Assembly: GCA_964019695.1 (NCBI GenBank)
Contig: OZ026522.1
Span: forward strand, 76,787,601 to 76,851,600
Direction of reading: 5' to 3'
From: Loripinus fragilis
Lineage: Eukaryota; Mollusca; Bivalvia; Lucinida; Lucinidae
Length of the DNA: 64,000 bases
This document shows positions 24,973-37,108 of this stretch, piece by piece. The notes below the pieces were generated by a model. The model searched no databases. It saw only the letters and a list, made by a program, of their open reading frames with translations, and was not told the origin of the DNA. A program made the position numbers and the translations under genes. How positions within the stretch are numbered: the stretch's first letter is position 1; the number at the start of each line of letters is the position of its first letter.

Positions 24973-26091
24973 GTGTTATCGTCTGCTAGCCTTTTTCTTT
25001 TCTTTTTGTCAAAAACATTCTTAAAGTTTCAGAAACCATTCAAGAGTGTCAAACGGTTTTGATCTATATCAGGATCGACATCTGCCCTAATCTGAGTCCA
25101 AGCTGTTTGCAAAGATTATCAGCAGGTGACAAAATTCGCCGCAAGCCATGCTAGAGTTAAGTTAAGAATGGTCTAATGATGTTACACATTTTCTATTCGA
25201 CTGGGAATATTTCGCTATTTTGCAAACCTCCGTGCTTTACGAAGAACAGTCGACGTAAAGTAGAAACCATCTAGTCTGGTACCCTGCCTCCACGAATATT
25301 CGTTTTTATAGCAAATACATGCCAATATCCATCGCAAACCAGGTGAAAGTGCTGGTATAGTGGAAACGGTGTTCTGCGTTGAATGGTTCAGGTCTCTCCG
25401 GCGGATTATTTTTCATACTTTTTTGCGCAAAGGCCTGAATATTGCTCAAAACATCAAAAATGTTATGTTTTTATTACGATTAGTTTTATTATTTTTTCAT
25501 CATGGTGCATCAAAGTGAAGCGGCCATTTCATGAGACTTATGCACCAGTCATTTGTAACCACGGCCCCCAAACCTGGTGGAGGGTGGGAGATAGCAGGGC
25601 AAATGAGCCGTTTTTTTTTTTTACTTTTACATTGTCCCCACAGTGACGGGGTAATTCAATGAATGAGATATACTAAGGCAAACATGGCAGTGCAATGTAA
25701 AACATGCTTGACTACGGGAGAAAACTGCCATGGTTTTACCAGCTTAGTGTACCCGCAGTGTGGGGGTCATAACAGAGAACTGCTGATAAAAAGTCTAAAT
25801 TACTGCTGTCCCCAGGGCTGGGGGAGGGTTGTGTCAACAGATGACTGTAACATTACAAATACCTGTTTCCAGCATATACGAAACAAAAATGTGGATATCA
25901 GAATGTGCAAACGTGCAGTATGGTCAGCATCTATGTTTCCACCGCTTGGATATAATTTATAGTTATAATTTGTATGCATACTCTTTGTTTATGAGAAGAA
26001 GTTGATTGGAATCTCCAAACAAAGATTTAGAAACAAAAGGACATTATTTAAATCAAAAATAAAATCTCAAGAAAAAAATTACATCTACTGG
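24973..26091 (+). other. Intron 3, unassigned
   Basis: Short frames near 25383-25646 and 25663-25962 show no family resemblance. The segment around 25550-25830 contains related GC-rich phrases (CAGGGCTGGGGGAGGGTTG) suggesting repeat-derived sequence. Confidence 0.3.
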
Positions 26092-26155
26092 GATTCGAAC
26101 CAAAGTCCCTGAGTCCTACAGCTTGCCCCCTTATCCACTGCGCTATATATCGAAT
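26092..26155 (-). mobile_element. tRNA-like SINE head
   Basis: On the minus strand, TATAGCGCAGTGGATAAG and GGTTCGAATCCCAG provide box A and box B type motifs at tRNA spacing. The flanking bases do not pair into an acceptor stem, so a SINE head or decayed tRNA is more likely than a working tRNA gene. Confidence 0.5.
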
Positions 26156-26469
26156 GCTTATATTATTAAATGTAGTTCTTAAATATACATGAATCCTGTG
26201 TCCTCTATTTACATCCCTGCCAACTTTTTGTGAATCGCACTGTAAATGTCCAACTTTGCATTTTTATTGTCTATAACTGGAGAGTAGGTTTCCTCTTGTT
26301 TTGTTTTATTCTATTGCTTTCAAGTCAAGGTCGCCCCAATTTAGCGGGTGTGCAGCACGCTTTTGTTTGAAAGGTCAATATTCGTAAAGTGCGCTTTTGT
26401 CAATGCGCAAGATGGCGGAGCTCAATATTCATATAACGTGAAGGCACGAAAATTTACCAGTCGAATATG

Positions 26470-26980
26470 GCTAAGGTACACTTCGAATCGAACTCTAGTT
26501 CCTACTATAGTAACTACGTATAGTTTTATTCGAACATCGATAGACGCTACTATAGTTCTACTAGAGATCAACGGTGGGTCAGAATACCGTTACTCTAGTA
26601 GATTGTCTGGCTCCCTCCTCTAGCCCTATCTAAAAGGATGGGTTCAAGATCTGTCGGTAGCCTCAATATTATTTGTTTTAGAAAATAAATACTCGCTGTG
26701 CTCTATTTGCGGTCCTACTTATTCGTACATGTATATTGTAAATTAGAGTTGGCTGTGATATATATGAACATCATTTTGTCTGCAATGAAGAATTGTAAGG
26801 GGGCATGCAAGGCCATTCACTTTGTTTACTTGGCGACCAACGCAAGTTCCAACTGCAGCCGTTCGGATGTAAACGTGCGCACGCAACTATTACGTAAGAT
26901 ATATAGTAGGAACTTTGTTCGATTCGAAGTGGGCCTGATATGTATTGTCGTATTTGTTTTACCCTGAAGTTCAAAGGGCG
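26470..26980. repeat. Imperfect inverted-repeat segment
   Basis: ACTTCGAATCGAACTCTAG followed by TTCCTACTATAGTAACTACG (26478-26518) is mirrored by 26885-26935 (TACGTAAGATATATAGTAGG, then TTCGATTCGAAGTGGG). The far edge (TACCCTGAAGTTCAAAGG near 26960) reappears inverted at 29095-29130, so this is part of a larger dispersed inverted element. Confidence 0.5.
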
Positions 26981-27084
26981 TGGCATATGCTAATTTATCT
27001 CTGATCTGTTATCGGCAGTTTTCGCCGGAACTAATTAGGTCATTTTAAATGGAATGTCTGATATAAGTAGCAGTTTGACAATGT

Positions 27085-27510
27085 CGTCCGCTGTGGTGTA
27101 GTGTTTTAGGCGCAGGACTCGTAGCGTATAGCAGGTAAGTTCAAATCTCACGAGGAGCTTTTCTTTTTTCCTGTGAGGAATGGTAAGCGATAAAAACAAG
27201 AAACCGACAAAAAGATGTTGTTTTTTGTTTTTGTTTTTATGTACACGGGGATAACACTGCAGTTGATAGTAAACTAAGGATATCGGACAACCAATCTTGG
27301 TTCATAGGCGAAGCAGCTCGATTTACTACTGACTACATGGTAACGATATGTGAGTACATATGTGTGTACATATGCACAATTGCACAAAAATTTAGCATTT
27401 TCACGCTTTTCTTGAGTAACTAATTTACTGGAAAAAAACTCCTTGCGAGATTCGAACTTGCCTTCTCTACAATAAGAGTCTTAGGCTTAGGCCACTACAC
27501 CACAGCTGAC
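27085..27510. repeat. Inverted pair of tRNA-like SINE heads
   Basis: GTCCGCTGTGGTGTAGTG at 27090 and its near complement CACTACACCACAGCTGAC at 27490 face each other. Each is followed by a box B type motif (AGTTCAAATCTC on +; AAGTTCGAATCTCG on -). About 400 bases in all. Confidence 0.55.
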
Positions 27511-27522
27511 GATATAGTCATG

Positions 27523-29000
27523 AAGTAATTCCAAGAGAAAAGTCTTTGTGTCCGCCAGGATTCGAACCCAGGACTCCTGCGTGACAGTCGGTCACACTGT
27601 CGCTTAAGAGTTAACCCAACAGCGAGGCTGTTAGGAATGTCACTGTCACTACAATCTCCACCCCCCCCCCCCTTTATTTCCTGAGAGCTGGGCATCAAAC
27701 ACAACCTAGGGGATCCCGCTACCTCTCCCAGAGACCGACTCAGGCGCTACCGAATTACCGCTGCCACCAGTGAATTTATTCCAAGGGGAAAATCTTTTGG
27801 GTCCGCCAGGATTCGAACCCAGAACTCTTGCGTGCCCATGACCACTCTAACCATGTTGCTAAAGAGTTAACCGAACAGCGAGGCTGTTAGGAATGGCAAT
27901 GTCACTACATTCTTCCCCTTTCTATTTCCTGAGAGCAGGGCATCAACCACAACTGTGTATAGCCTGCTACCGCTCCCAGAGGCCGACTCAGGCGCTTCTG
28001 AATTACCGCTGCCACCAGTGAAGTAATTCCAAGGGAAAATCTTATGGGTCCACAAGGATTCGAACCCACGACCCCCTGAACACTAGTCGGGTGCTCTAAC
28101 CACCTGAGCTACCCGGGCAGTCCTGTCCTAACCACCACCTATAGACTCTACACTTCTCCCCCTTTTCTCTTCAGAGCTGATCCAGCTCTGTAGAATACGG
28201 GACGACTATCTGCCAGAGCCCAGCTCTCAGAATGACCTATTCCATTGCATGTACCCGTCAACTAACAATTCTGACACCATTGTAGAGAAACCAGGGGGAA
28301 AAAGTGCCACCATAGACGGGGCTAGAACCCACGACCCCCGGTACACTAGTCGGGCGCCCTAACCACCTGAGCTACCCGGACGGTCCTGTCCTGACCGCCA
28401 CCTACAGACTCTACACTATTGAATAAAAACCAGGGGGAACAAGTGCTGCCGGAGGTGGGGCTCAAACCCACGACCCCTGGAACACTAATCAGGCGCTCTA
28501 ACCACCTGAGCTACCCAGGCGGTCATGTCATAACCACCACCTACAGACTCTACACTTCTCCGGCTTTCTCTTAAGAGCTGATTCAGCTCTGTAGAATACC
28601 GGACAGCTATCTGCCAGAGCCCTGCCAGCTCTCAGGTCGACCTATTTCATTGCACGGACACGTCAACCAACTATTCTGACATCATTGTAGAGAAACCAGG
28701 GGGAAAAAGTGTGGCCCTAGATGAGGCTCGAACCCACAACCCCCGCCCTAACCACCTGAGCTACCCGGGCGGTCCTGTCCTAACCACCACCTATAGACTC
28801 TCACTTCTCCCCCTTTTCTCTTCAGAGCTGATCCAGCTCTGTAGAATATGGGACGGCTATCTGCCAGAGCCCAGCTCTCAGGATGACCTATTTCATTGCA
28901 TGGACCAGTCAACTAACAATTCTGACACCATTGTAGAGAAACCAGGGGGAAAAATGCCTCCGGAGGTGGGGCTCGAACCCACGACCCCCGGAACACTAGA
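27523..29000 (-). repeat. Tandem array of seven tRNA-derived SINE units
   Basis: Each unit carries a minus-strand tRNA-like head; the clearest has GCCCGGGTAGCTCAGGTGG (box A type) and GGGTTCGAATCC (box B type). Units begin near 27523, 27771, 28020, 28286, 28424, 28690 and 28937. Most are about 250-265 bases, and the unit at 28286 is shortened to 138. The body contains AGCTGATCCAGCTCTGTAGA and ACCACCACCTATAGACTC. The first two units form a diverged subfamily. A long plus-strand frame across 28711-29109 is an artefact of the repeat. Confidence 0.8.
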
Positions 29001-29408
29001 CGGGCCCTATGATACATTGAAATTCAGAAAACCGAATTTATTCCCATATATTAGGCGAAAACTATCGATTCGGGTCCGAGATAAAATTAGCATAGGTTAC
29101 TACCTTTGAACTTCAGGCTAAAAAAATACGACAAAACAACTGGAGAAACAATGCAATTTAAGTTCTCATGCTCAAGGTTGGTAAATTATTTTATTTTTAG
29201 TTAAATCCCAGTCAACATTTTACAGTCATGTCGGTATGTTGTCTTGGGTTGAACCAGTACTGATGTTGAATCATATTGATCATGCAACGCAATTATTTTT
29301 GCCCAATTCAATTTGTATGTGTAGTTTAAGTACAGTATACTTAGTCTGCATACTCTTACAACTTTATCAGTTACCGCGCATATTAACTGCAAAGTTGCAC
29401 GACGCGTT

Positions 29409-29702
29409 ACCTGATAAACGCTGTCTATCTCACGGCATGTGCCTTTATCAGGTCATGATGACGTTGCACTTTTTGAATGACGTCGCTAATGACGCTGAAT
29501 CAATATAAAAATCGAAAATTACGTCATTATTGCTAGTTTGAAGAGAGAAACAATCGGTAAACTGATAAATAGAATACCAGGTTTGTGTCTTTTGATATCA
29601 AGTTTCACCATGCTCCGCTTCAAGCCTCGCGATGTCAACACGCATTCTCGAAGCCTTGCCTGGTAAACTTGATATCAAAATACACTCACCTGGTATTCTC
29701 TA
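29409..29702 (-). mobile_element. Foldback MITE, family 2 (copy 1)
   Basis: Minus-orientation copy of the element also at 42431-42744 and 45110-45425. The hairpin part contains CTTTTGATATCAAGTTT and AAACTTGATATCAAAA, bordered by GAATACCAGGT; the tail contains TCATGATGACGTTGCACTTT. Confidence 0.8.
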
Positions 29703-30145
29703 TATACAACAGCATATATAAACCAATTGATGTTCTAGTTTTAAGTCTTTTAAATTGTATCACATAATGTCTCATTTTTCAATGGATCTACTTAGAACAA
29801 TGGCGCAGCCAGAACGCTGACAAAGTTACGCACGTCAAAAGGAGACTACTGTTTCAAGCGATGATTCTCTAAAATTACGTCCCTTATCAAAATAGGAATT
29901 TATCTTAAAGGAAATAATTTGCTCCCTCTAGAATTAGCTCTCTTTCCTTTAAGAGCAGTTCCTTAAGGTATGGAAAATCACTTTCATTACATTTGGTGAG
30001 CTCCCCTGAGTGTTAATATTTATATTACTTACATACGTATACTGCGTAATGGGCGCTACGCCAACGTAGAACACTTTGCAGAGCAAGTACTTTCTGTTAA
30101 TTTACTTTATAAGTTCAAAAGAATCGTTTGGAAGTTAGAAAGAGG
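29703..30145 (+). other. Intron 3, unassigned
   Basis: No gene or repeat recognised. Confidence 0.3.
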
Positions 30146-32190
30146 GCAAATATCAGGAATCGATATAATCAAGCACCACACCTGACCCAAGATACCAAAG
30201 GGAAAGTGACAAATTCACAATAAGACATCACAAACGAAATCCAAGAGGTCAGCCCTTTCCCAACAGGTGACCACAAGGCATCAATAAACAGAGGCGCACA
30301 AAAGCATAACAAAAACAAGACAGAAAGAACATAATTGATCCACAAAAGAAGCACCACCTTGGAACGGTCTGTACAAATATTTTACTGGAGGGCTTAAACC
30401 AGTTTCACAGCGCACCGACCTAGTTCAGATGTGGATCAAGACATATAGAATATGTTCTTAAAAGGGTATCCTTTGGAAGCAAAGAATGCATCAAAGAACT
30501 GAAACTACAGTGTGCATATTTTCTGGGCCAGACTAGCTAGTTTAGGCCATTTAGAAGTTTGGTGTTCATGAAAACCCCTAACTTATCATTGCATCATCTC
30601 CTAGAACATATAAATCAAGATATAAAAAAAGAGATAAATCAAAGATAAGGACTCAACAGTAAATAAAACTGAATACCGGAGCAAAAGAAATCCAACAGGT
30701 AAACCCAGGTGGGCCTGACAACAGGAAAAGCATCAGGCTCCTACCATCGTATCCATAGATATGTCTTTAAGTCGGAACCGTCATAGAGTCTGAAGTTTGA
30801 CCAACCAGCGTACAATTAAAGAGGAAAGCAAAGTTACCAACCGTGATTGGGTTGACCACCAAGCATGCAGTCTGTTGCAATACATTAATGTTATAGCTAA
30901 TCTTTTTATAATGGAAAATTATTTAATGAACTGCATAAAAGTCAGGTTCCGAAAGTCCTTGTCGCAAGAGAGATTTAAGTCCAATTTAAAATTTAGATAT
31001 CAAATTATAGTATCGTCTATGGAATTGAGTAAAGTTTTTTGCAAAGTTTGTGATACCGATAGCCTTGTTTAAGAAGGTCCTAAGTTAACAATTCATTGCG
31101 AGTCTTGAAGTCAGCAACATGGCTAGATGCTTTAGCGAAATGCATGAGTTGAGAGATATAGACTCCATTGGATGTAGAGCGAGGAACACCAACATCTCAA
31201 AGTGGGAAATTGGCAATTTCAAAATCAAAGTCGTCACGTTTATCATACATTTAGGTAGAAACAATATCATTAGAAATTGAAAAATGCAAGTCTAAAATCG
31301 TGGCTTCGGTATCATAGGTATTTTCTTTATTAAGTTGGAGCTCTGAAGGGTATCTTGTCAAAAAAACATTATTAATGTTTAAAATATCGTACGAATTTCT
31401 GGATGTATTGTTAAAAGCATCAACAACATCAGCCTGCTTATCATCAGAAAGAGACTTCATAAAGACGCTCTCATAACAAAACAGGAATAAATCAGCAACC
31501 AGGGGAGCACAATTTGTGCTCATAGGAATCCAAACTACTTGTCTATACAGCCTGGTGCCAAATCGAATTAAAATGTTGTCCAACAAAAAAGTCAGCGCAT
31601 CACATACATTTTGATAAGACCATGCATGATACTTTTTTAGGTTTTCCAAAGTAAAATTTGTGTTTCTGTCGTTACATGCAAGGTAAGGAGAGCCTTCTCT
31701 ATTGAAGGTTCTTTCAATAAGATCAATAGTTTTATCTTTAATTAAATTATGAGGTATAGTAAACAGTAGAAAAATCATTTGTAGACAAACTGGTCGCATT
31801 GAAATCTCTAGCTTTATCTAAAATATCACCTGAATTTTTGATAGACCAAAATAGATTTTTATCGGATCTGCCATATACCTTTTCAAAGTACTTGATAACA
31901 AGTTATTTAACAGCTTTTAGGCATGAGGTTAATAGTTTTGAAAGTTCTGTTGGCGTATAGGAACAAGAACTAGCAACACATCTTGCTTTATATGGGTTTT
32001 TATGGAGTTTAGGTAACCAGTATAACGTAGGAACATTGTCTTGTTTTCTTTAGCTTTGATACCAAAATGTAGCGCTGTATGACAACCATGCCCATCGGCA
32101 ACCACCCTCTCACTCAAAGAAGGCTGCAGTTTATAGGCATTGGTGTCAACAAGCTCACGCTCAAGAGTATTAATATAATACAATCGTCAA
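30146..32190 (-). mobile_element. Penelope-like retroelement, 5'-truncated copy
   Basis: The minus strand reads decayed reverse transcriptase (32190 to 30741) followed by about 600 bases of 3' tail ending at 30146. The tail is the same subtype 1 sequence found alone at 19545, 21311, 36604, 41115 and 52486. This copy ties those orphan tails to the Penelope-like family. The element lies antisense in intron 3 of the transporter. Confidence 0.85.
30741..32190 (-). pseudogene. Penelope-like reverse transcriptase, decayed
   Basis: In order on the minus strand, in shifting frames: KLQPSLSERVVADGHGCHTA near 32120; TIPHNLIKDKTIDLIERTFN, ALTFLLDNILIRFGTRLYRQ and PMSTNCAPLVADLFLFCYES in the 31251-31799 frame; then DFDFEIANFPL, GVYISQLMHFAKASSHVADF and the end DLKTYLWIRW at 30741. 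The order and motifs match Penelope-like reverse transcriptases. The catalytic YLDD box reads NSYD in this copy. A stop follows IANFPL, and frameshifts break the N-terminal part, so it cannot be active. I saw no GIY-YIG motif in the C-terminal part. Confidence 0.85.
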
Positions 32191-32217
32191 ACAACTGCAA
32201 CATTGGGTTAGTCAGCA

Positions 32218-32268
32218 ATTTTTGATTGTGGTATTTCCTGATCATACTCACTTACTATTTTTGTTAGC
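32218..32268 (+). mobile_element. Penelope-like tail fragment (subtype 2)
   Basis: ATTGTGGTATTTCCTGATCA followed by TACTCACTTACTATTTTT is the 3' terminus of the subtype 2 tail in plus orientation, only about 50 bases long. Confidence 0.6.
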
Positions 32269-32446
32269 AGTTTTAGCTACTGGAACCAAAACATAGTTCA
32301 TATGAAAATCCTGGATACCTCGTTCTTTCCTCTATGAAATAAAAACATAACCAAGCGCTATATAAGATTTAGATAATACATGGATACATTGCAACAGTCT
32401 ACTTGCCAATTACTGTTTTATATACTTTTCATGTTATATATATCAG

Positions 32447-32542
32447 GTCAGGTATCCGGAGCAATTCTTGCTTATTCTACTTCCCGCGTTTTGTGTGCCA
32501 ATGCGCCAGACAATGGATGGCCGTTTATCTTCTATGTTCATG
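32447..32542 (+). CDS. SLC17-like exon: helices 5-6
   Basis: Acceptor ATATATATCAG, donor GTAAGA. It enters with two bases that complete the glycine split at 24062 and leaves in phase 1. It encodes GQVSGAILAYSTSRVLCANA followed by PDNGWPFIFYVHG. G(Q/T)xxGxxIA and GWPxxFY are family landmarks for helix 5 and the helix 5-6 turn. Confidence 0.92.
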
Positions 32543-33630
32543 GTAAGAAATTTACAAATTCACGCTTACAAAACAGAAATCCGTTAAGCACCCAAGATAT
32601 TGACTCTTAACATCAGCATTATATTTCCGGAAACAGAATAAAGATGAGTTTTTGTTTTTGTTTTAAGTTGTGCCTTTCAAACATGAATGCACTAGGTGGA
32701 TTCTGGTGTTGTTACCCTAAATTTACTGTACTAAACATGTGGTAAATTTGTCCTCATGACATATGCCATATCAACAAAGAATATGGATAAGGGTTTTTTT
32801 TCTATTGTCTGTGAAAAGTACAGTTTTATTATTATTGCAAATGATGATTTTTTCGAGTCATTCTGTTGATATTTTTTCTGCTTTTTCCAAGGTCATACAC
32901 TAAGAATGAAACGTTTTCTATATATGTAGTAAATTTATATGCTAGCCTTTGAAATCTCGTTCGAAGCTAGAACATTGTTTTGGCTGTTCACATGAACCAT
33001 ATTCAACGTGTTACATAGTTCCAACTTTTGTTGCTAGGCAACATAAGAAGACTGGGCAAACACGCGTAGACAGCTCATTATATGTGGTCACCATGGCAAC
33101 AGATTAAGATGAATAGTTAATTTATGTACCTATACTTGTATATGCTCATGCATTCTGTCTATACCCAATTGAAAAAAAGTAATGTTCCAGAGTCTTCAGC
33201 TGTTACCACGGAAACAAAGCTTAAACAATCAAGTTGACCACTTGACTTTAAAAGTTAATATCAAATAGTCAAAGGCAATTAAAGTGAACAGGGATTTGCT
33301 CATATAGCCTAAATTACAATCAGCTGCACAAACCATAGTTTTTTTGTCGGATATTCATCGCTAGCATAGTTACCAGAGGAACGCAAAGTAATGTGTTTAT
33401 AATAAAATCGAGTAAATTGGTTGCTAGGAAACCAAAATAAAAGATATTCATATTTGGTTCTTCTTTAATATCATTTAATGTAAAACTACGTTTGTTCAAA
33501 CTGAGAAATGATATTAAGAGGTTAAATACTATCTGTGATCGAATATAAAAGACTTTGAATTACCATGGGTATACAAAAATGATAAGATATGATAAGATAA
33601 GATAAGATGTGGTTTATTTCATTAGTGTCC
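32543..33630 (+). other. Intron 4, unassigned
   Basis: Searched by eye for the expected next exon (helix 6 end, WFxxW, then DSPxxHP-like); none found. (GATAA)n occurs at 33580-33606. Confidence 0.35.
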
Positions 33631-34138
33631 GACCGTCCCTCAAAACACAGAAGAATATCACGTGTTGAGCTGTCCTATATAACAAAGTTCGTTTCACCTA
33701 AAACACAAGACGAGGTAAGGAGGTGCTGTGACATTAGTGTTTGTAGTTGGCTGGCAAGTGATAGTCAGACCGTCCCTCAAAACATAGAAGAATATCACGA
33801 GTTGAACTGTCCTACATAGCAAAGTTCGTTTCAACTAAACACAGTATGAGGTAAACAGGTGATGTGACATCAGTGTTTGTAGTTTGCTGGCAAGTGAAAG
33901 TGTCAGATTTTTCCCTCATAACACAGAAGAATATTAAAAATAGAAATGTCCTACATAGCAAAGCTCATTTCACCTAAAACACGAGACGAGGTAAGCCGGT
34001 GCTATGACATTAGTGTTTGTAGTTGGCTGGCAAGAGATAGTGTCAGACCGTCCCTGAAAACACAGTAGAATATCACATGTTAAACTGCCCTACATAGCAA
34101 AGTTCGTTTCACCTAAAACACAAGACAAGATAAGCCAA
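33631..34138. repeat. 137-140-bp tandem repeat, four units
   Basis: Units start at GACCGTCCCTCAAAACAC near 33631, 33768, 33906 and 34046. They share ACATAGCAAAGTTCGTTTCA and TTAGTGTTTGTAGTTGGCTG. Confidence 0.8.
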
Positions 34139-34229
34139 ACTATAGAGGCTTAAACCAGATTGGCAAAAGTATCAATTTTATTAAAAATGGGAGTTAATAC
34201 CTTGCATTTGGCCATGTACATAGTAAGTA

Positions 34230-34412
34230 GGTTCTTAGTAACAATCACCTTGCTTGGAAAGAGGAAACTGTTTGCTTTACTTAAAGTATGTTCTTGGTGT
34301 GCGCGTGTGTATGTGTCTGTGCGTGCGTGTGTGTGTGTTCTGTATCACTTAATCACATCTCTGATCTGTAGTTGTGGTATGTATTTTCTGGTCACACTCA
34401 TTTTTGTAAGTG
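34230..34412 (+). mobile_element. Diverged Penelope-like tail (subtype 2)
   Basis: CTTGGAAAGAGGAAACTG, TTCTTGGTGTGC and TTGTGGTATGTATTTTCTGG align with successive parts of the 34920-35208 tail. A (TG)n tract lies inside. Confidence 0.5.
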
Positions 34413-34919
34413 AAACACAGAGGCCCACGAACAAACTTTCGTTCACAAACCAATGAACAATACAAAAATGAAATGTGTTTCTTAGAACTCTAAAGATAGA
34501 CAACTCGTTCTGCAAATAAATCTTTCTTTGCAGGTTGTACTGTAAACACGTATGCACGTAACAAAATTTCTGATTGGTTACCTTACATTTTACGCTAGCT
34601 TTGAAAGTAAGAATTGGTTATACAAAATGCATGCTTCTATAAACAAACCAAGGTTTTGTCATAACTCTGCATGTCATTTCATTTAAAAAAACGACCGCTA
34701 CTTCTTGCACAGACGATGCTACAGTGAAGGTACCCTCATATAAAAAAAGTCACATTTTGCTACATTTTCCACAGAGACGTTATCCGTTTGTTTTTTTCTT
34801 TGTTTGAAGATGTTACTGGCTGTCTTGATTTAAGACGAACCAGCGAGCTGAACATATCTTGTACTTCAAAAACAGCGGAATCTTGAGTGAAGATTTGGTA
34901 CCAGTAAAACGCATTTTAG

Positions 34920-35208
34920 TCCCCCGATGGCTTAGGCTGCTGTCCGTTCTTAAGTGGTTGTTCTGTTGTTGTTGACTTGTTGTTTATTGTTACTCCCATT
35001 GTGGGAATCTGTAATTGTTCTATGTTTTGTTGTACGTTACTTTATGTCCATTCTAGTTTTGCAATCATCTTGATGGGGAAGAGAGAGCTAGTTCATTGCT
35101 TAGTTTGTCTTCCTGGTGTCTCATGATTGTTGTGTGGCTCTTCCTCGCGGTGCCATTGGTTTGTCTGCAGTTTTTGGTATTTCCTGATCATGCTCACTTA
35201 CTATTTTG
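34920..35208 (+). mobile_element. Penelope-like element 3' tail (subtype 2)
   Basis: Plus-strand copy: GTTCTGTTGTTGTTGAC, CATCTTGATGGGGAAGAGAG and TTTCCTGATCATGCTCACTT to the terminus TTACTATTTTG. Sense to the transporter gene. Confidence 0.8.
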
Positions 35209-36603
35209 CTTTACTCAGACTCATCTTTTCTGTTACGTTATAACATGAAGACAAACACTTCCAACAGCTGAATCGTAGATCATCAGCCTTATGCAAGCAC
35301 TTTACATATGAAATTTGCACAGTTCTGTACGCCGCACTATCTTCGACACAGCATTGAAACTTGTCGCGATTATTCATTACATCACTGTTCTAGTTTGTAA
35401 ATTGAAAAAAACTGCAAAATTGCCATCAAATTGATTTTTAAGTTTCACTTTCAAACCGAAAATGTGCAGCAGCAGTGAAATGTTTGTTATCACAAAATTG
35501 ACGAATCAGGTTCTATTCTGTTTGGCCTATCATGTTCAAATAAAATAAAATGCATTCAACAATTTTAACTATGGGCATACAGCCCCTTCCTGTACTTGTC
35601 CCAGTGAGGGCGATTGTCCTGTCACATCACAGATTATAAATTATTCTCCATCCCTTTAGTAGCCAAGGGAGTTCAACTTATTTCACACCTTGGACGAACA
35701 CATAATCTCCTGCTTCTTTCCCTTGATTCAACTAAACCTTTATGATGGAAGAGACAAGCACAATATTCTGGAAGAGACAATTGAATAACCAGAACCTCTT
35801 TTAGTAAGAAGTGGAGTTATTTGACTCAACTAAACAATTAAAAGTATTTGACTTTTTCCTAACACGGTTCGAAGACATAAGTGCCAAATTGGTCCTCACC
35901 ATTGAGTGATTGACCAACGGCTCCTATGCGGCTGAAATGCCCAAAACAACATTGCAGATGTTTGGTCCTATATGAGGGGTATGGATAGTTTGATCAAGGA
36001 GGAAATTTTTGCATTGTGACCCAAATACTTCAAGTGAAATGAGTCGAACAAGTCCAATCTTTATCAATATAATCTTCCCAATGGGAAGACTAAGCCTAAG
36101 CGCCAAGATTCATGAACCTTTAGGTCACATAATCTAGATGGTTTCATGGTTTACATTTACTGACATTCTCTCTATATATAAAACCAGGCAAAGATATAGT
36201 GGCGCTGTGTCAACGAGACGTACCAAAGTCACATTGATTGGGCTTCACCTAAGTAACAATTTAGCATCTTCATAATATGTCAGTGTTAACCTTCTCAATT
36301 CTTTAATCATACCAAAAACGAATATGACATTTAGTCTAATATTTTATTTTATTTAACAACCAATTATATTTCTGCTGTGCATGCATGTAATAAGCAATAT
36401 GTGCCAATGAGTACGCTTAACATTTGATTCTAGTCTTTTCCATGCATGGGTCAGATAAGTTATGGTAGCAAGACACAAATTATCACCACAAAAAGCTAGT
36501 CGTTCTTTTTAAGTCTGGACAGCTCATCATGATGCAAAAAACATGCCTTAGAACGAACAGGTGTATGTATGCATCTTGCCATCCGTTTCCCTGAAAAGTT
36601 TTT
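35209..36603 (+). other. Intron 4, unassigned
   Basis: No gene, exon or repeat family recognised. Confidence 0.3.
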
Positions 36604-37108
36604 TTTAAAGTACGAAAGAGGCAAAGATCAGGAATCGATAAAATCAAGTACCACACCTGACCCAGGATACCAAATTGGAAAATAACAAACTCACAATAAG
36701 ACATTAGAAACAAGATCCAAGAGGTTACGGGTTCCCAGCAGGTGACCACAAGACATCAATAAACAGAGGCGCACGAAAGCATAACAAACACAAGACAGAA
36801 AAACATGAATAATCAACAAAAGAAGTACCGTCTTGTAACGGTCAGAAAAAATATTTTACTGGAGGGCTAAAATCGGTTTCAAGGTGCCAACCTCAACCTT
36901 AGTTCAGATGTGGATCAAGACACATAGATATTTGGTTTGCATGAAAGATCCCTAACTTATCAATGCATCATTTTCTTCCTAGAATATACTGATCAAGATA
37001 TAAACAGAAATGAAGCAAAGATAAAGACACAACAGTAAATAAAACTGAATACTGGAGCAAAAGAAACCAACAGCCAAAGCACCAGACCCCTACCATCTCA
37101 TCAATGCA
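36604..37108 (-). mobile_element. Penelope-like element, 3' tail half (subtype 1)
   Basis: Tail starts AGGCAAAGATCAGGAATCGA and extends to about 37108, where the element at 37109-40609 interrupts it. Coding sequence resumes at 40610-40665 (minus strand GSDFRLYDGFDLKTYL), matching the C-terminus seen at 30741. Confidence 0.8.

Noticed and set aside
25663..25962. 99-codon cysteine-rich frame resembling a secreted small protein
   Set aside because: No signal peptide, cysteine spacing fits no family I know, and the surrounding phrases recur locally, suggesting repeat-derived sequence.
28046..28118. Functional tRNA gene on the minus strand
   Set aside because: Box A and box B are good, but the same head repeats in a tandem array with differing anticodon regions and no consistent acceptor stem; better read as a SINE.
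27523..29000. CRISPR-like array
   Set aside because: Units of about 250-265 bp with tRNA-like heads in a eukaryotic intron; no short repeats with unique spacers.
28711..29109. 132-codon plus-strand frame with EARTHNPRP / VGLEPTTPG phrases
   Set aside because: These peptides are the classic read-through of tRNA-like box B sequences in repeats, not a gene.
32688..32750. AG followed by GGFWCCYP-like codons, considered as the missing exon
   Set aside because: Right phase but no family motif, and a stop follows soon after; no usable donor.
34360..34412. TTGTGGTATGTATTTTCTGG followed by GTAAGT, considered as the missing transporter exon
   Set aside because: It looks like VVCIFWSHS before a donor, but it aligns with the 3' terminus of the subtype 2 Penelope-like tail (compare 35170-35208) and lacks the DSPxxHP-like part.
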